A stretch of 64,000 nt of DNA from Shewanella sp. MBTL60-112-B2 (GTDB taxonomy: Bacteria > Pseudomonadota > Gammaproteobacteria > Enterobacterales > Shewanellaceae). The stretch covers positions 1 through 64,000 of the forward strand of contig NZ_BPFA01000025.1 in assembly GCF_019655055.1 (NCBI RefSeq), written 5' to 3'. Below are positions 53,359-61,494 of the stretch, piece by piece. A program made the position numbers and the translations under genes. Position 1 is the first letter of the stretch, and each line of letters opens with the position of its first letter. The notes under the pieces are model-generated. The model saw only the letters and a list, made by a program, of their open reading frames with translations, was not told the DNA's origin and did no database searches.

Positions 53359-53805
53359 CTAAAAATACGTAATCTCTTTTACTCGTTGTGAACGATTTTG
53401 CTGCTGATACAACGCCCACACCTGCTCAAAATCCAGTTCAAGCTCCGTCACATAGTGCTCGCCTACTGGGTAACTCTTGACCACTTTCGCACCGCGGATC
53501 ACACCAGACACTGATGCTTGAATTTCATCAGCCGCTAACATCCAATCTCTAACCTGACTCGTCGCGCTCAGTTGCTGGCCATAAACCTGCTCGGCAAGCT
53601 CACGATAAGCGGCAATCTTTGACGCCTGCATTGCCATTAATACACGCTGGGATTGCTCGGTTGCAGGCTGAGTATCCAGTGGTGCATAGCCTATAGCTGT
53701 CAACTTAGGAAAAGAGCTCGGCGCCTCGGTTTCATACTGCACATATCTGTCTTGTGCAGAGCATGCACTGAGTGCTAATGCAGCACATAAAATAACCGCC
53801 TTCAT
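53359..53805 (-). CDS. flgP: FlgP, outer-membrane lipoprotein of the H ring
   Basis: 148 aa. The lipoprotein signal ends ALSAC (Cys at residue 15). The LPP20-type domain contains MQASKIAAYRELAEQVYGQQL and VRGAKVVKSYPVG-like VIRGAKVV. In Vibrio, FlgP and FlgO form or stabilise the outer disk or H ring around the L/P rings. It starts 1 bp after flgO on the same strand. Confidence 0.9.
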   Translation of the reverse strand: MKAVILCAALALSACSAQDRYVQYETEAPSSFPKLTAIGYAPLDTQPATEQSQRVLMAMQASKIAAYRELAEQVYGQQLSATSQVRDWMLAADEIQASVSGVIRGAKVVKSYPVGEHYVTELELDFEQVWALYQQQNRSQRVKEITYF

Positions 53806-53806
53806 C

Positions 53807-54436
53807 TTATTGCCCCCCTACTAATTGAACCGTGTGCTGACCAGTTTGCGCATCTCGATAAAGTAAGCCATTTTGTGAAACGACTTTTTCAGACAGACTA
53901 ATATAGCCTGGCATAGCACTCGCATTAACAAAGCCCTGCGCCGCCGATATTACCCGGTTATTGTTGATATTAACGATACGACTATTTAACGCGACACCTC
54001 GAGTTGACAAGCTCATTGTCGACACAACCACATTTTCAATTGGAACATCTACCGGTAATTGCTGCCAATCTCGAGTCAAAATAAACTCACCCGATTGAGT
54101 CACTTTTAGGGTATCGCTAACGTTGATATCGACAAGATTGAATTGATGATCATGCAAGCTGGCAATCAAACCTTGCTGAAACTGCAGCCCTAACCCATTG
54201 GTCGATTTCATATCTGACAACAACACTGGAGTTGTGACCAGTAAAGGCTGATCCGAACGTAGGGCATCGTTTTGACGCACCAACTCGTTCACCATCTGCT
54301 GCGATAAATGATTAACCGCTTCGGTATGCGGCAAACCATAGCCGTTAGCCATCTGCAGTTCAGCCTGATTATCGGCTTCTGTGCTTGCGCAGCCTATCGC
54401 AAACAAAATAGGTAAAAAAATGATTAGCTTATACAT
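53807..54436 (-). CDS. flgO: FlgO, outer-membrane lipoprotein of the H ring
   Basis: 209 aa. The lipoprotein signal ends AIGC (Cys near 16). The FlgO domain (about 40-190) has NHLSQQMVNELVRQN and STRGVALNSRIVNINNNRVISAAQGF. It pairs with flgP in the order seen in Vibrio. No sigma-54 or sigma-28 site was found upstream on this strand; two 14-bp direct repeats lie 45-76 bp upstream. Confidence 0.9.
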   Translation of the reverse strand: MYKLIIFLPILFAIGCASTEADNQAELQMANGYGLPHTEAVNHLSQQMVNELVRQNDALRSDQPLLVTTPVLLSDMKSTNGLGLQFQQGLIASLHDHQFNLVDINVSDTLKVTQSGEFILTRDWQQLPVDVPIENVVVSTMSLSTRGVALNSRIVNINNNRVISAAQGFVNASAMPGYISLSEKVVSQNGLLYRDAQTGQHTVQLVGGQ

Positions 54437-54480
54437 TTTTTAAGTTCCTGTTGGGCTGTCGTAGCCATGGTTAATCTCGC

Positions 54481-54512
54481 TCTCTATCTCAGCCTTTATC
54501 TCTATCTCAGCC
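54481..54512. repeat. 14-bp direct repeat upstream of flgO
   Basis: TCTCTATCTCAGCC occurs at 54481-54494 and again at 54499-54512, an 18-bp period, in the divergent flgO/flgT region. The CTCAGCC end is shared with modules of the mosaic repeats. It may be a small operator or a repeat fragment. Confidence 0.6.
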
Positions 54513-54624
54513 CGTTTTTGACACGAGATTTATTGACAAAAGTGAGTCTATTAACTCTTATCGGCAAATAAGCGAATAACTTTATCGCTTTTCACCTTAA
54601 GAAACCGACCAAAAACGCTAGGAA

Positions 54625-54640
54625 AGGCACGTATATTGCT
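54625..54640 (+). promoter_or_regulatory. Sigma-54 promoter of flgT
   Basis: AGGCACG-TATA-TTGCT differs from TGGCACG-N4-TTGCW only at its first base. It would start RNA near 54652 and is 87 bp upstream of the flgT ATG. Confidence 0.9.
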
Positions 54641-54726
54641 TAACAGTTAACGAGGCATATATGTTCGTCAGTTATCCGACATGCAAAAATCTTCGGCTAT
54701 CAATTTCTCAAAACTGGAAAGGTGAG

Positions 54727-55896
54727 ATGAAACCAGCGCAATATTTTACAACCGCACTCGTGTGCCTAGCATCATCTGTACTGACTTTACCGGTACAGGC
54801 AAAATGGATTAGCGCCAGCGGTCAAGCCAAAATTAATGACAACAATGTCAATCAGGCTAGAGAAAATGCCATCCATCAAGCGGTCAGCTATGCAACATTG
54901 CAATCTGGTGCGCGCTTTAGTAGCCAACAAACCGTCAAAAATGGCCAACTGGTTAACGACTCTTTTACTCTAGAGCAGCAAGCCCAAAGCCAGAATGTTG
55001 AACTGGTGAGCGAGCTAATAGAAGACGGTAAAATCACAGTTAACGTACGCATCGATATGATTGAACCGCTCAACGACACTTGCCAAGCCACTCAACTCAA
55101 AGCGGCAATTTTAATCCCTCAAGCACTGATTAAAGATAGAACCCAGCTTAGATACGGCAATATTGGCCTTTTCGAACAAAATCTATCTGAACGACTCGCT
55201 AGCACCCTAGAACAGAACGCCAGTAACAGCTTCCCACAGACCCACGCCAACGAGCGTTTAGACATAGATCAAGCCCTAGTGGATGTGCGAGGCTATCGCT
55301 TACCTAGCTGGTTAAGTGAGATCACCGACAGTCAGTATATTTTACTACCAGAAATCATCGATATCTCTACCGAACCATACACGACAACCTTAGGGCTTTG
55401 GGACAATGACCCTATGCGCAATTTCCATATTCGCGTCTCTCTGTTCCACGGTATAAGCGGCGAAAAAATCTGGAGCCAGCAATATAGCCAAGCTGCAGAG
55501 TGGGAATTTAAGCGCCAACAAACGGTAAACTCAAACAGTGAAAACTTCTGGAGCAGTGAGTACGGCCAAGCAATCGATCAAATACTCGCCAAGGTGAGTC
55601 ACGATATCGACAACAATCTAAATTGTCGTCCCTTGCTGGGCCAAGTTGTCTCAAGACAAGCCAATAGAATCATCCTTAATGTGGGCAGACGTCATGGCAT
55701 TCGAGTTGGTGATACTTTGCAGTTAGTATTACAACAAAATATGCCTGACAGGCTCGATAACATGCGTGCAGTAGCAGGAAAAAGCAAAGCAAGCATTACC
55801 ATAGATCAAGTCACTGAAGAGAGCGCAACCGCAGTATTAGATGGCATGGCTGCATCGCTAAATATCCAAATCAATGACCTAGCAATAAAGCTATAA
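54727..55896 (+). CDS. flgT: FlgT, H-ring protein
   Basis: 389 aa from the ATG at 54727, with GGAAAGGTGAG just upstream; an ATG at 54661 lies within about 10 nt of the expected RNA start. A cleavable signal peptide ends LPVQA (about residue 25). The mature protein begins KWISASGQAKINDNNVNQARENAI and ends with an HR-like domain (VNVGRRHGIRVGDTLQLVL-like segment). FlgT builds the H ring around the LP ring and supports stator assembly in Na+-driven Vibrio motors. It stands alone under a near-perfect sigma-54 promoter. Confidence 0.94.
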   Translation: MKPAQYFTTALVCLASSVLTLPVQAKWISASGQAKINDNNVNQARENAIHQAVSYATLQSGARFSSQQTVKNGQLVNDSFTLEQQAQSQNVELVSELIEDGKITVNVRIDMIEPLNDTCQATQLKAAILIPQALIKDRTQLRYGNIGLFEQNLSERLASTLEQNASNSFPQTHANERLDIDQALVDVRGYRLPSWLSEITDSQYILLPEIIDISTEPYTTTLGLWDNDPMRNFHIRVSLFHGISGEKIWSQQYSQAAEWEFKRQQTVNSNSENFWSSEYGQAIDQILAKVSHDIDNNLNCRPLLGQVVSRQANRIILNVGRRHGIRVGDTLQLVLQQNMPDRLDNMRAVAGKSKASITIDQVTEESATAVLDGMAASLNIQINDLAIKL

Positions 55897-56051
55897 CTAA
55901 AGTACTGAGGAAAATTAGTACTGAGGAAAATTGCAGGCTCGCATGACGAGCAATAGCTACAAGCTAAAGCGAATTCATGACGATTAGCCTGCAAAACGCC
56001 CCATTGCGAACATTTATTAAGCAACTAAATTTAAAGACTTTTCATCAGCTC

Positions 56052-56079
56052 TTTTCATCTAGAGTAAAACCAGTATAAT
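56052..56079 (+). promoter_or_regulatory. Vegetative promoter of tRNA-Arg
   Basis: A perfect -10 TATAAT (56074-56079) with TTTTCA (56052-56057) 16 nt upstream. The -10 ends 9 bp before the tRNA. Confidence 0.55.
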
Positions 56080-56088
56080 CACTCACGT

Positions 56089-56164
56089 CTCCCTATAGCT
56101 CAACAGGATAGAGCAGTCGCCTCCTAAGCGATCGATCGGGGTTCGAGTCCCTGTGGGGAGACCA
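56089..56164 (+). tRNA. tRNA-Arg, anticodon CCT
   Basis: 76 nt including an encoded CCA end. The acceptor stem is CTCCCTA/TGGGGAG (one G-T pair). The D arm is GCTC...GAGC, the anticodon stem GTCGC/GCGAT with loop CTCCTAA, so the anticodon is CCT, reading AGG. The T arm is CGGGG-TTCGAGT-CCCTG. The discriminator is A. It stands alone between flgT and the symporter gene, with a clear promoter. tRNA genes of this kind are common integration sites, but no element is attached here. Confidence 0.96.
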
Positions 56165-56284
56165 TATACATACCTCTGTATATGCAATTCAATAGCTTGT
56201 CATTTCTAGTAAAACTAATTATATCTACGTATATTTTCAGCAGTTGATTGACTGCATCCCTTAAACAATAATCCAATAGATCCA

Positions 56285-57538
56285 TTAGCTTTTCTGCCAC
56301 TTATCAACCACTAGCGCGGCGATGATATCGCCTTCGACATTAACTGCGGTGCGGAAGGTATCAAGTGGCCGCTCGATAATCAGCAAGATTCCGATAGCTT
56401 CTAACGGGATCCCTGCGGCCAATAGCACTAACTGCATTCCCGACATTGACCCCGATGGCATACCTGGTGCCCCGATTGAAGACACCATGGCCATGATAAA
56501 AATCATCACCATGCCTGTTGTAGTCAGATCCACGCCGAATAGCTGCGCCAGAAATATAGCGGCGACCCCTTCAAATAACGCGGTACCGTCCATATTCATC
56601 ACCGAACCTAAGGGCAGCACCATGCTACTGGTAGAAGGTGATACGCCTAGCTCCTCAGCACTTCGCATCGACAAGGGTAAAGTCGCGGCGCTCGATGAGG
56701 TGGCAAAAGCCATCGCTAACGGTGCGCTAATCCCTTTAAACAGGGTGGATATTTTAATCCCCGTCAGTAACTTGGCTAAGCTAGGCAATACCACCAGCCC
56801 ATGAAGCATAGTCAGTACAAATACCAATAGAGCAAACATCGCTAATTGGCTAAATAGCGCCTCCCCTCCCGTGAGGGAAAACTCGAATACGATGGCAAAG
56901 ATAGCCAAGGGCGATAGGCGAATAATACCGCCAATCATGGTGTTAATGCCCTTGTTAAGGCCTGATATCAGCTCAAACAGCGGGTGTTTTTCAGGTAGCG
57001 CGGTTAACAGTGCGATGCCAAACATAATTGAAAACACCACCACCGCGAGCAGGTTTCCATCTGAGATTGCAGCAACCGGATTAGAGAGCGCCATATTCAG
57101 CAGCTTAGTGGCGATAGCGCCGCCCGATGCCGCCTGCTCACCAATGAGAGTGGCCCCTTCGGCTAAAGGTACCGCCTGAGTTAAGGGTTGCCACTCCGGT
57201 AGTAATAACGAAGCACCTAAACCAAGACTTATCGCTATCGTGGTGGTGAAGGTGTAAAAGCCAAGCGTACGCAATCCCAATGTTTTTAATTTGGTTATCG
57301 CGCCTATGTTGCTTATCCCTTCGATCAGCGACAGCATCACCATTATGCCTACAACCATCTTCAACAAACCGATATACACGGTTTTACCCAGCATCAAAAA
57401 TTGATACCAAGCTTGCTGGTCGATTCCGGCTGCGCCGTTAGGATAAACAAAATGAGTTAACCCGCTTGCCAATAACCAAGCTGCAGCTGCGGCCAAGACT
57501 AACTGTAGTGGCAATGAGCCACGAATTTTATTCCACAT
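56285..57538 (-). CDS. Dicarboxylate/amino acid:cation symporter (DAACS family)
   Basis: 417 aa with about eight hydrophobic segments and two re-entrant regions. The serine-rich hairpin AMAFATSSSAATLPL and the transport motif MNMDGTALFEGVAAIF are diagnostic of the GltT/DctA family. SSIGAPGMPSGSMSG is the second re-entrant hairpin. It probably takes up glutamate/aspartate or C4-dicarboxylates with Na+ or H+; the substrate cannot be told from sequence by eye. It is a single gene, unrelated to the flagellar cluster. Confidence 0.92.
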   Translation of the reverse strand: MWNKIRGSLPLQLVLAAAAAWLLASGLTHFVYPNGAAGIDQQAWYQFLMLGKTVYIGLLKMVVGIMVMLSLIEGISNIGAITKLKTLGLRTLGFYTFTTTIAISLGLGASLLLPEWQPLTQAVPLAEGATLIGEQAASGGAIATKLLNMALSNPVAAISDGNLLAVVVFSIMFGIALLTALPEKHPLFELISGLNKGINTMIGGIIRLSPLAIFAIVFEFSLTGGEALFSQLAMFALLVFVLTMLHGLVVLPSLAKLLTGIKISTLFKGISAPLAMAFATSSSAATLPLSMRSAEELGVSPSTSSMVLPLGSVMNMDGTALFEGVAAIFLAQLFGVDLTTTGMVMIFIMAMVSSIGAPGMPSGSMSGMQLVLLAAGIPLEAIGILLIIERPLDTFRTAVNVEGDIIAALVVDKWQKS

Positions 57539-57889
57539 TGCAGGTTTCCATGATGTCGCAGTGATAGTGTGAGAGCTAATCCGCTCTACGGACTGGATTG
57601 ATTGAGCCGAAAGTTAGTACTCATAAATGTATTGAGCGTCACTTTTCAGACTTGGATGATAGAGGCTGTAATTATAAAGATTGGGATAGAAAGGATAATT
57701 AGCTAGATTGGTAAATAACTATTACTCAGTGGTAATAATGGTGCTACCCATAGCTTCTGTGCTGTGAGCTTAGGCAAGGTTATCCGGCATGATTATCTAA
57801 GGCGAAGATGGAGTGTCTATCTCAGGATCATGGAGCATTCACTGCCGTGTTTGCTCCTATGATGCTAAGTACCATCTAACTGATGGTAC
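57539..57889. other. Gap between the symporter and the methyltransferase
   Basis: 351 bp with no gene. It must hold the symporter promoter, which I cannot place with confidence. A strong hairpin lies at its right end (57865-57893). No repeat of the mosaic family is present. Confidence 0.4.
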
Positions 57890-57898
57890 TTAGATTTT
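57865..57898. terminator. Strong hairpin at the methyltransferase 3' end
   Basis: CTAAGTACCATC (57865-57876) pairs perfectly with GATGGTACTTAG (57882-57893) around TAACT, and is followed on the plus strand by ATTTTT. The stem contains the stop codon of the minus-strand methyltransferase. A T-tract is present only in the plus direction, so on the minus strand it would be a 3' hairpin rather than a classical terminator. Confidence 0.5.
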
Positions 57899-58642
57899 TA
57901 CGCAGGCAAAAATCGCATTACCAGATACTCCATCCCACGGCATTAACCTGTCATAATCATGCTCAAGAATATGCACTTCAAAGTAAGGCTGCAGAAGTAA
58001 TTGTAATTCTGCAAAACCGATGGCAACCATAGGATGCTCATCTTGCCAAGACTGAGTGGTATCACCCGTTGTTTTTTGTATGCTGAGTTTCAGTGCTTGC
58101 TTCTCACCAATTCCCGAGTAATACCAACCTGAGCTAAATACAAACTGACTGTCTTCATGAACTGCGCTATGGCTAACCACTGAACTGTTATCAATTCTGC
58201 TCTTCTTGACTGAGTTAAAACAAAACATGCCGCCAGGACTCAGCGCTTTATGTACGCTGCTGATACACTCTTTTAGCTTTTCAATTCCATCGCTGTAGTG
58301 AATTGAATAGAGAAAACAGGTGATCAGATCCAATGGCTCATCGACCGTGAAGTTCGCCATATCATGACAGACAAACTCGGCATCGGGGCAGCGTAATTTG
58401 GCAATATCTAGCATAGGCTGGTTGATATCGAGACCGCTACTTTGATAGCCATTTTCAATAAAATATTGAACGTGCGGCCCTGTACCACAGGCCAAGTCTA
58501 GGTGACGTACACCTCTGTTTCCGAAAAGTTGATGCAGACGGCGTATACAGTCACTCTGTGCTTGATAGTTAATGTCGGCACACATTAAATCATAATAACC
58601 AGACAGGTCAGTGTATAAGGCATTGGTTTGCGTTGTAAGCAA
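57890..58642 (-). CDS. Class I SAM-dependent methyltransferase
   Basis: 250 aa. Motif I is RHLDLACGTGPHVQYF, followed by the acidic SGLDINQPMLDIAK loop and CHDMANFTV (motif II/III region). The start is uncertain: the frame opens with TTG and lacks a ribosome-binding site, and the first in-frame ATG is about residue 20. The substrate is unknown; the fold matches small-molecule methyltransferases. It is divergent from the DUF2947-like gene. The stop codon lies within a strong hairpin. Confidence 0.85.
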   Translation of the reverse strand: MLTTQTNALYTDLSGYYDLMCADINYQAQSDCIRRLHQLFGNRGVRHLDLACGTGPHVQYFIENGYQSSGLDINQPMLDIAKLRCPDAEFVCHDMANFTVDEPLDLITCFLYSIHYSDGIEKLKECISSVHKALSPGGMFCFNSVKKSRIDNSSVVSHSAVHEDSQFVFSSGWYYSGIGEKQALKLSIQKTTGDTTQSWQDEHPMVAIGFAELQLLLQPYFEVHILEHDYDRLMPWDGVSGNAIFACVKI

Positions 58643-58882
58643 GGGGGTTTACCGTGAATTTTTTGGGTGGCGCATACTATACTAATTGCTCAAATTTGCG
58701 AAGCAGATAAATCCATCTTTTGACGATTGCTTTTATAAAACATTGTTACTAAGACGATTCCCCCTTTTTTGCTAAATAGTTACCTATAGGGTAAATCCCT
58801 ATAAATTATCCATGCCAAGCATATTGAGTGCATCTTCAACTTAGTGCCCCTAGTTTTATTTCCCAAAAACAAAGCGGATCCG

Positions 58883-58888
58883 TATAAT
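58883..58888 (+). promoter_or_regulatory. -10 element upstream of the DUF2947-like gene
   Basis: A perfect TATAAT lies 54 bp upstream of the TTG start. A good -35 is not seen. The 299-bp divergent gap holds no other feature that I can name. Confidence 0.4.
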
Positions 58889-58941
58889 ACTGCTCTAGTT
58901 TAATTCGCTGTAAATAACTCAAACAGTCTGGAGAGCATCGC

Positions 58942-59421
58942 TTGGCACATACTTATATTCCATTTGAACAGTACAAACGTAAATGGATTTTTAATCATAA
59001 AGATCTTCCGGTTAGCGATGAAGATAAAGCGTTGATCTCACCACTCGATCAAAAGTCGTCGATGGAAGTATGGAATAAATGGATTAGCAACAAGAGTAGC
59101 CGCACAGAACAGTTCACCAAAGGTGACTGGGCAGCCAAAGACAGTGCTTGGGTGTTAACTGAAGACTGGCAGGGCCCTTGGGACAGTGAAGAAGCCTCGC
59201 TACCAGAAGGCTTTATTGAGCACTTTGATTGGGCTGATGATGCAACCGTTTATTTTTGCTATGAAAAATACCAAGTAATTGAAACACGCTGGGATGTTTT
59301 TGTACGTAACTGGAAGTGCTTCCTGTTCTTCGATGATGGTCCACTGCTGGTTTCTCCAAAACAAAAACAAGCTGCAATATTCCACCAAAGCGGCCAATTC
59401 CAGTTAGGTTCTCGCGGTTAA
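58942..59421 (+). CDS. DUF2947-like protein
   Basis: 159 aa, soluble, rich in Trp, Phe and acidic residues; I believe it belongs to DUF2947, a family of unknown function in Vibrio and Shewanella, but this is from memory. It starts at TTG, with GGAGAG 6 nt upstream. Notable segments are FEQYKRKWIFNHKDLPVSDEDK and VIETRWDVFVRNWKCFLFFDD. The stop codon lies in the loop of an intrinsic terminator that directly follows. Confidence 0.8.
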   Translation: MAHTYIPFEQYKRKWIFNHKDLPVSDEDKALISPLDQKSSMEVWNKWISNKSSRTEQFTKGDWAAKDSAWVLTEDWQGPWDSEEASLPEGFIEHFDWADDATVYFCYEKYQVIETRWDVFVRNWKCFLFFDDGPLLVSPKQKQAAIFHQSGQFQLGSRG

Positions 59422-59440
59422 TTACCGCGTTTTTATTTTT
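59413..59440 (+). terminator. Terminator overlapping the DUF2947-like stop codon
   Basis: CGCGGT (59413-59418) pairs with ACCGCG (59424-59429) around TAATT, which includes the TAA stop, and is followed by TTTTTATTTTT. The next gene starts 10 bp after the T-tract. Confidence 0.8.
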
Positions 59441-59449
59441 GAGGTTTTT

Positions 59450-60025
59450 ATGAAGTCGCTCTCTACCCTACTATTCGCAACCAGTGTGCTAGCAACAAGC
59501 ATGTTAGTTTCATCGTCGTTACAGGCTAAAGAAGTCGCGGGCGTACAACTCGATGATTCGGTGCAACTCGAAGGCCAAACACTTGTGCTTAATGGTGCAG
59601 GTGTGCGCAGTAAGTTCTTTATCGATTTGTACGTTGGTAGTTTATATGTACCTACTAACCTAGATTCAGCCCAAGCAGTAATTGATGCGCAAAGCGCTGC
59701 TGTTCGTCTTAATATCACTTCGGGTATGATCACTGCCGATAAGATGAAAGATGCCATCAATGAAGGTTTTGATGATGCAACCGATGGCAATACCACACCG
59801 ATTGCAGCAAAAATCGAGCAGTTTTTGGGGCTATTTAGCGCCGAGATTGTTGAAGGCGACCAATTTACCCTGCTCGCAGATAAAGCCACTGGCGTGACCG
59901 CTTATAAAAATGGTCAGGCTCAAGCAACTATCGCTGGCGAAGACTTCCGCCAAGCCTTGCTTAAGATCTGGTTAGGTGAGCAACCAGCCCAAGACAGCTT
60001 AAAAGAAGCCATGTTAGGCGAGTAA
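59450..60025 (+). CDS. Chalcone-isomerase-like periplasmic protein
   Basis: 191 aa. A signal peptide ends SSSLQA (about residue 25). The mature part has VQLEGQTLVLNGAGVRSKF and FIDLYVGSLYVPT, the signature of bacterial chalcone-isomerase-like (Chalcone_3) proteins, whose function is unknown. The start has GAGG 6 nt upstream. It lies only 28 bp after the DUF2947-like gene, with a terminator between, so its own promoter is not obvious. It is convergent with the outer-membrane gene, 19 bp apart. Confidence 0.88.
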   Translation: MKSLSTLLFATSVLATSMLVSSSLQAKEVAGVQLDDSVQLEGQTLVLNGAGVRSKFFIDLYVGSLYVPTNLDSAQAVIDAQSAAVRLNITSGMITADKMKDAINEGFDDATDGNTTPIAAKIEQFLGLFSAEIVEGDQFTLLADKATGVTAYKNGQAQATIAGEDFRQALLKIWLGEQPAQDSLKEAMLGE

Positions 60026-60044
60026 TTTAAACTCTAGAGTCTCT

Positions 60045-60938
60045 CTAAAATTTAAATGTGACATCCAAGGCCGCTGCGCCTTGGTTGTCGATATTCTCAT
60101 TAGTATTTTGTGGATTTAATTCTAACTCGCCATTAAAGAAATACCCCGCGTAGGCATTAACGCTCACCGAGCGGGAAATATCCCAACCCACTCTGGCAAA
60201 ACTCACCCACTCCTCAATTTCTGCCGTCTGTTTTTCATCGGCAATAAGAAATCGGTTTGTGCGTTTTGACGTACCAAGACCCACATTCCAGTCAGAACTG
60301 AGTTGATAACTTAGCTCCAGACCCGCTGGGCCGCTAAAGCCTGCCGAGAAGGGATTACCGAGTTTCAAGTTTTCTGTAATTTGCCAGTTCACCGCTAAAA
60401 ACGGCACGGTTCTGACTTCATCAATATCGTTTAAGTAAGCCACGCCGAAACCTAACATATTACCAGAATCGAAACGGTACATGCCTGACAACACCGCGCC
60501 ATAGCTCTCGGCATTACTGGAAGACGCCGTATTGGCATAAGCATATTGCAGCTTAGGTGCAAAGATAAACATCCAGTTTTTATTTGGGCGGTAAGACAAA
60601 GATAAGCTCGCGCGGTAACGCTCGATTTTATCCCATGTTTGGGTGTTATCTTTTAAACTCGGTGAGCGCCAGTCATAATCTAAATTATCGTATCCGATCC
60701 CAGCACCTATCGACCACTGCCTGTTAATCGGCATACTGGCTTTTGCATCAAACATCCATTGGTCGCGTTGCAGTTCATTACCTTGATTGCCAACCTCTGC
60801 CGTTCCCGTGGTGATCCGAGAAGCACTAATGGTAAATGGGCTGGGGCGATAAGAAGCTTGCTGCTCTTTCGCTAATAAGGTTGGCGACGCTAACAAACTT
60901 GATGCTGCAACCAGGCTAAGAGCCAAAGGCTTTTTCAT
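60045..60938 (-). CDS. Outer-membrane beta-barrel protein (DUF6268-like)
   Basis: 297 aa from MKKPLALSLV, with GGAG 8 nt upstream; a longer frame would start in the adjacent insertion. The signal peptide ends TLLAKE (about residue 23). The body alternates aromatic and polar residues, with repeated strands such as YRASLSLSYRPNKNWMFIFAP, and the protein ends in ALDVTFKF, a C-terminal Phe typical of barrels. The family name is from memory; function unknown. A 263-bp MITE-like element begins 21 bp upstream of its ATG. Confidence 0.82.
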   Translation of the reverse strand: MKKPLALSLVAASSLLASPTLLAKEQQASYRPSPFTISASRITTGTAEVGNQGNELQRDQWMFDAKASMPINRQWSIGAGIGYDNLDYDWRSPSLKDNTQTWDKIERYRASLSLSYRPNKNWMFIFAPKLQYAYANTASSSNAESYGAVLSGMYRFDSGNMLGFGVAYLNDIDEVRTVPFLAVNWQITENLKLGNPFSAGFSGPAGLELSYQLSSDWNVGLGTSKRTNRFLIADEKQTAEIEEWVSFARVGWDISRSVSVNAYAGYFFNGELELNPQNTNENIDNQGAAALDVTFKF

Positions 60939-60959
60939 ATTGCTAACTCCATTAGCTAA

Positions 60960-61222
60960 TACCAATCAGTATAAGCAGTTGATCTACTCAGAGCGTTTTT
61001 CGCAAACTAATTCAAGGCGAATAGCTGAAAGAATGGTTATTCCCTTGTGAAGCTATTTAACGCTGAAGTCGGCAGCCAAAAACGCTCCAGAATGGCGAGT
61101 TTTAGCTGCTCTAATACTGCGTTAACGAGCTTAACCGTAGAACCACTATGCTCTTCACTCGTTGCCTTGTCTCAGTGTCGCTAAACTCTCGCTAAGCGAC
61201 CAAATCTTTATACTGATTGGTA
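60960..61222. mobile_element. MITE-like element with 16-bp terminal inverted repeats
   Basis: ATACCAATCAGTATAA (60959-60974) and its exact inverse TTATACTGATTGGTAT (61208-61223) bound about 263 bp with no coding capacity. TAA flanks both ends (60957-60959 and 61223-61225), a possible target duplication. The inside has the inverted words GAGCGTTTTT and AAAAACGCTC. Termini of this kind are common in Shewanella and Vibrio genomes, from memory. It sits directly upstream of the outer-membrane gene start. Confidence 0.82.
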
Positions 61223-61494
61223 TAATCATTATTAATCTCAGTAAAGCTTACTCATTCAGTAAAGCTCAGTTAAGTACTCTACTCTACGCACATAGCAAGC
61301 TGTAGGATCATTTTGTATCTAACTATTTTTACAGCCTTTCCTATTATAAAGTCCCGCTTTCAGACTCAAGTTATAGCAATCGAATAAATGATATGATTGC
61401 TATTAGTCTAGCGCCAAAAACAAAAAAGGAGCGATAAGCTCCTTCTATTAACATTCAAGCTAGCATTCAAACTAGATTAGCACTGTCACTCTGA
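61223..61494. other. Rest of the gap between the MITE and tetR
   Basis: AT-rich sequence with no gene. It holds the terminator of the TetR-type gene at 61422-61444. The native promoter of the outer-membrane gene may lie here, displaced by the insertion. Nothing else is recognised. Confidence 0.4.
61422..61444 (-). terminator. Terminator of the TetR-type gene
   Basis: AAGGAGC (61426-61432) pairs with GCTCCTT (61438-61444) around GATAA. On the minus strand it is followed by T6. It is 51 bp after the tetR stop. Confidence 0.85.

Noticed and set aside
56087..56162. tRNA boundaries starting at GTCTCCC
   Set aside because: This pairing leaves no discriminator base before CCA; shifting by two bases gives a full acceptor stem, discriminator A and encoded CCA.
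56089..58642. Genomic island attached to the tRNA-Arg gene
   Set aside because: No integrase, no repeat of the tRNA 3' end within the window and ordinary-looking neighbours.
59422..59889. 155-codon minus-strand frame over the chalcone-isomerase-like gene
   Set aside because: The plus-strand gene has a signal peptide and a family signature; the antisense frame has none.
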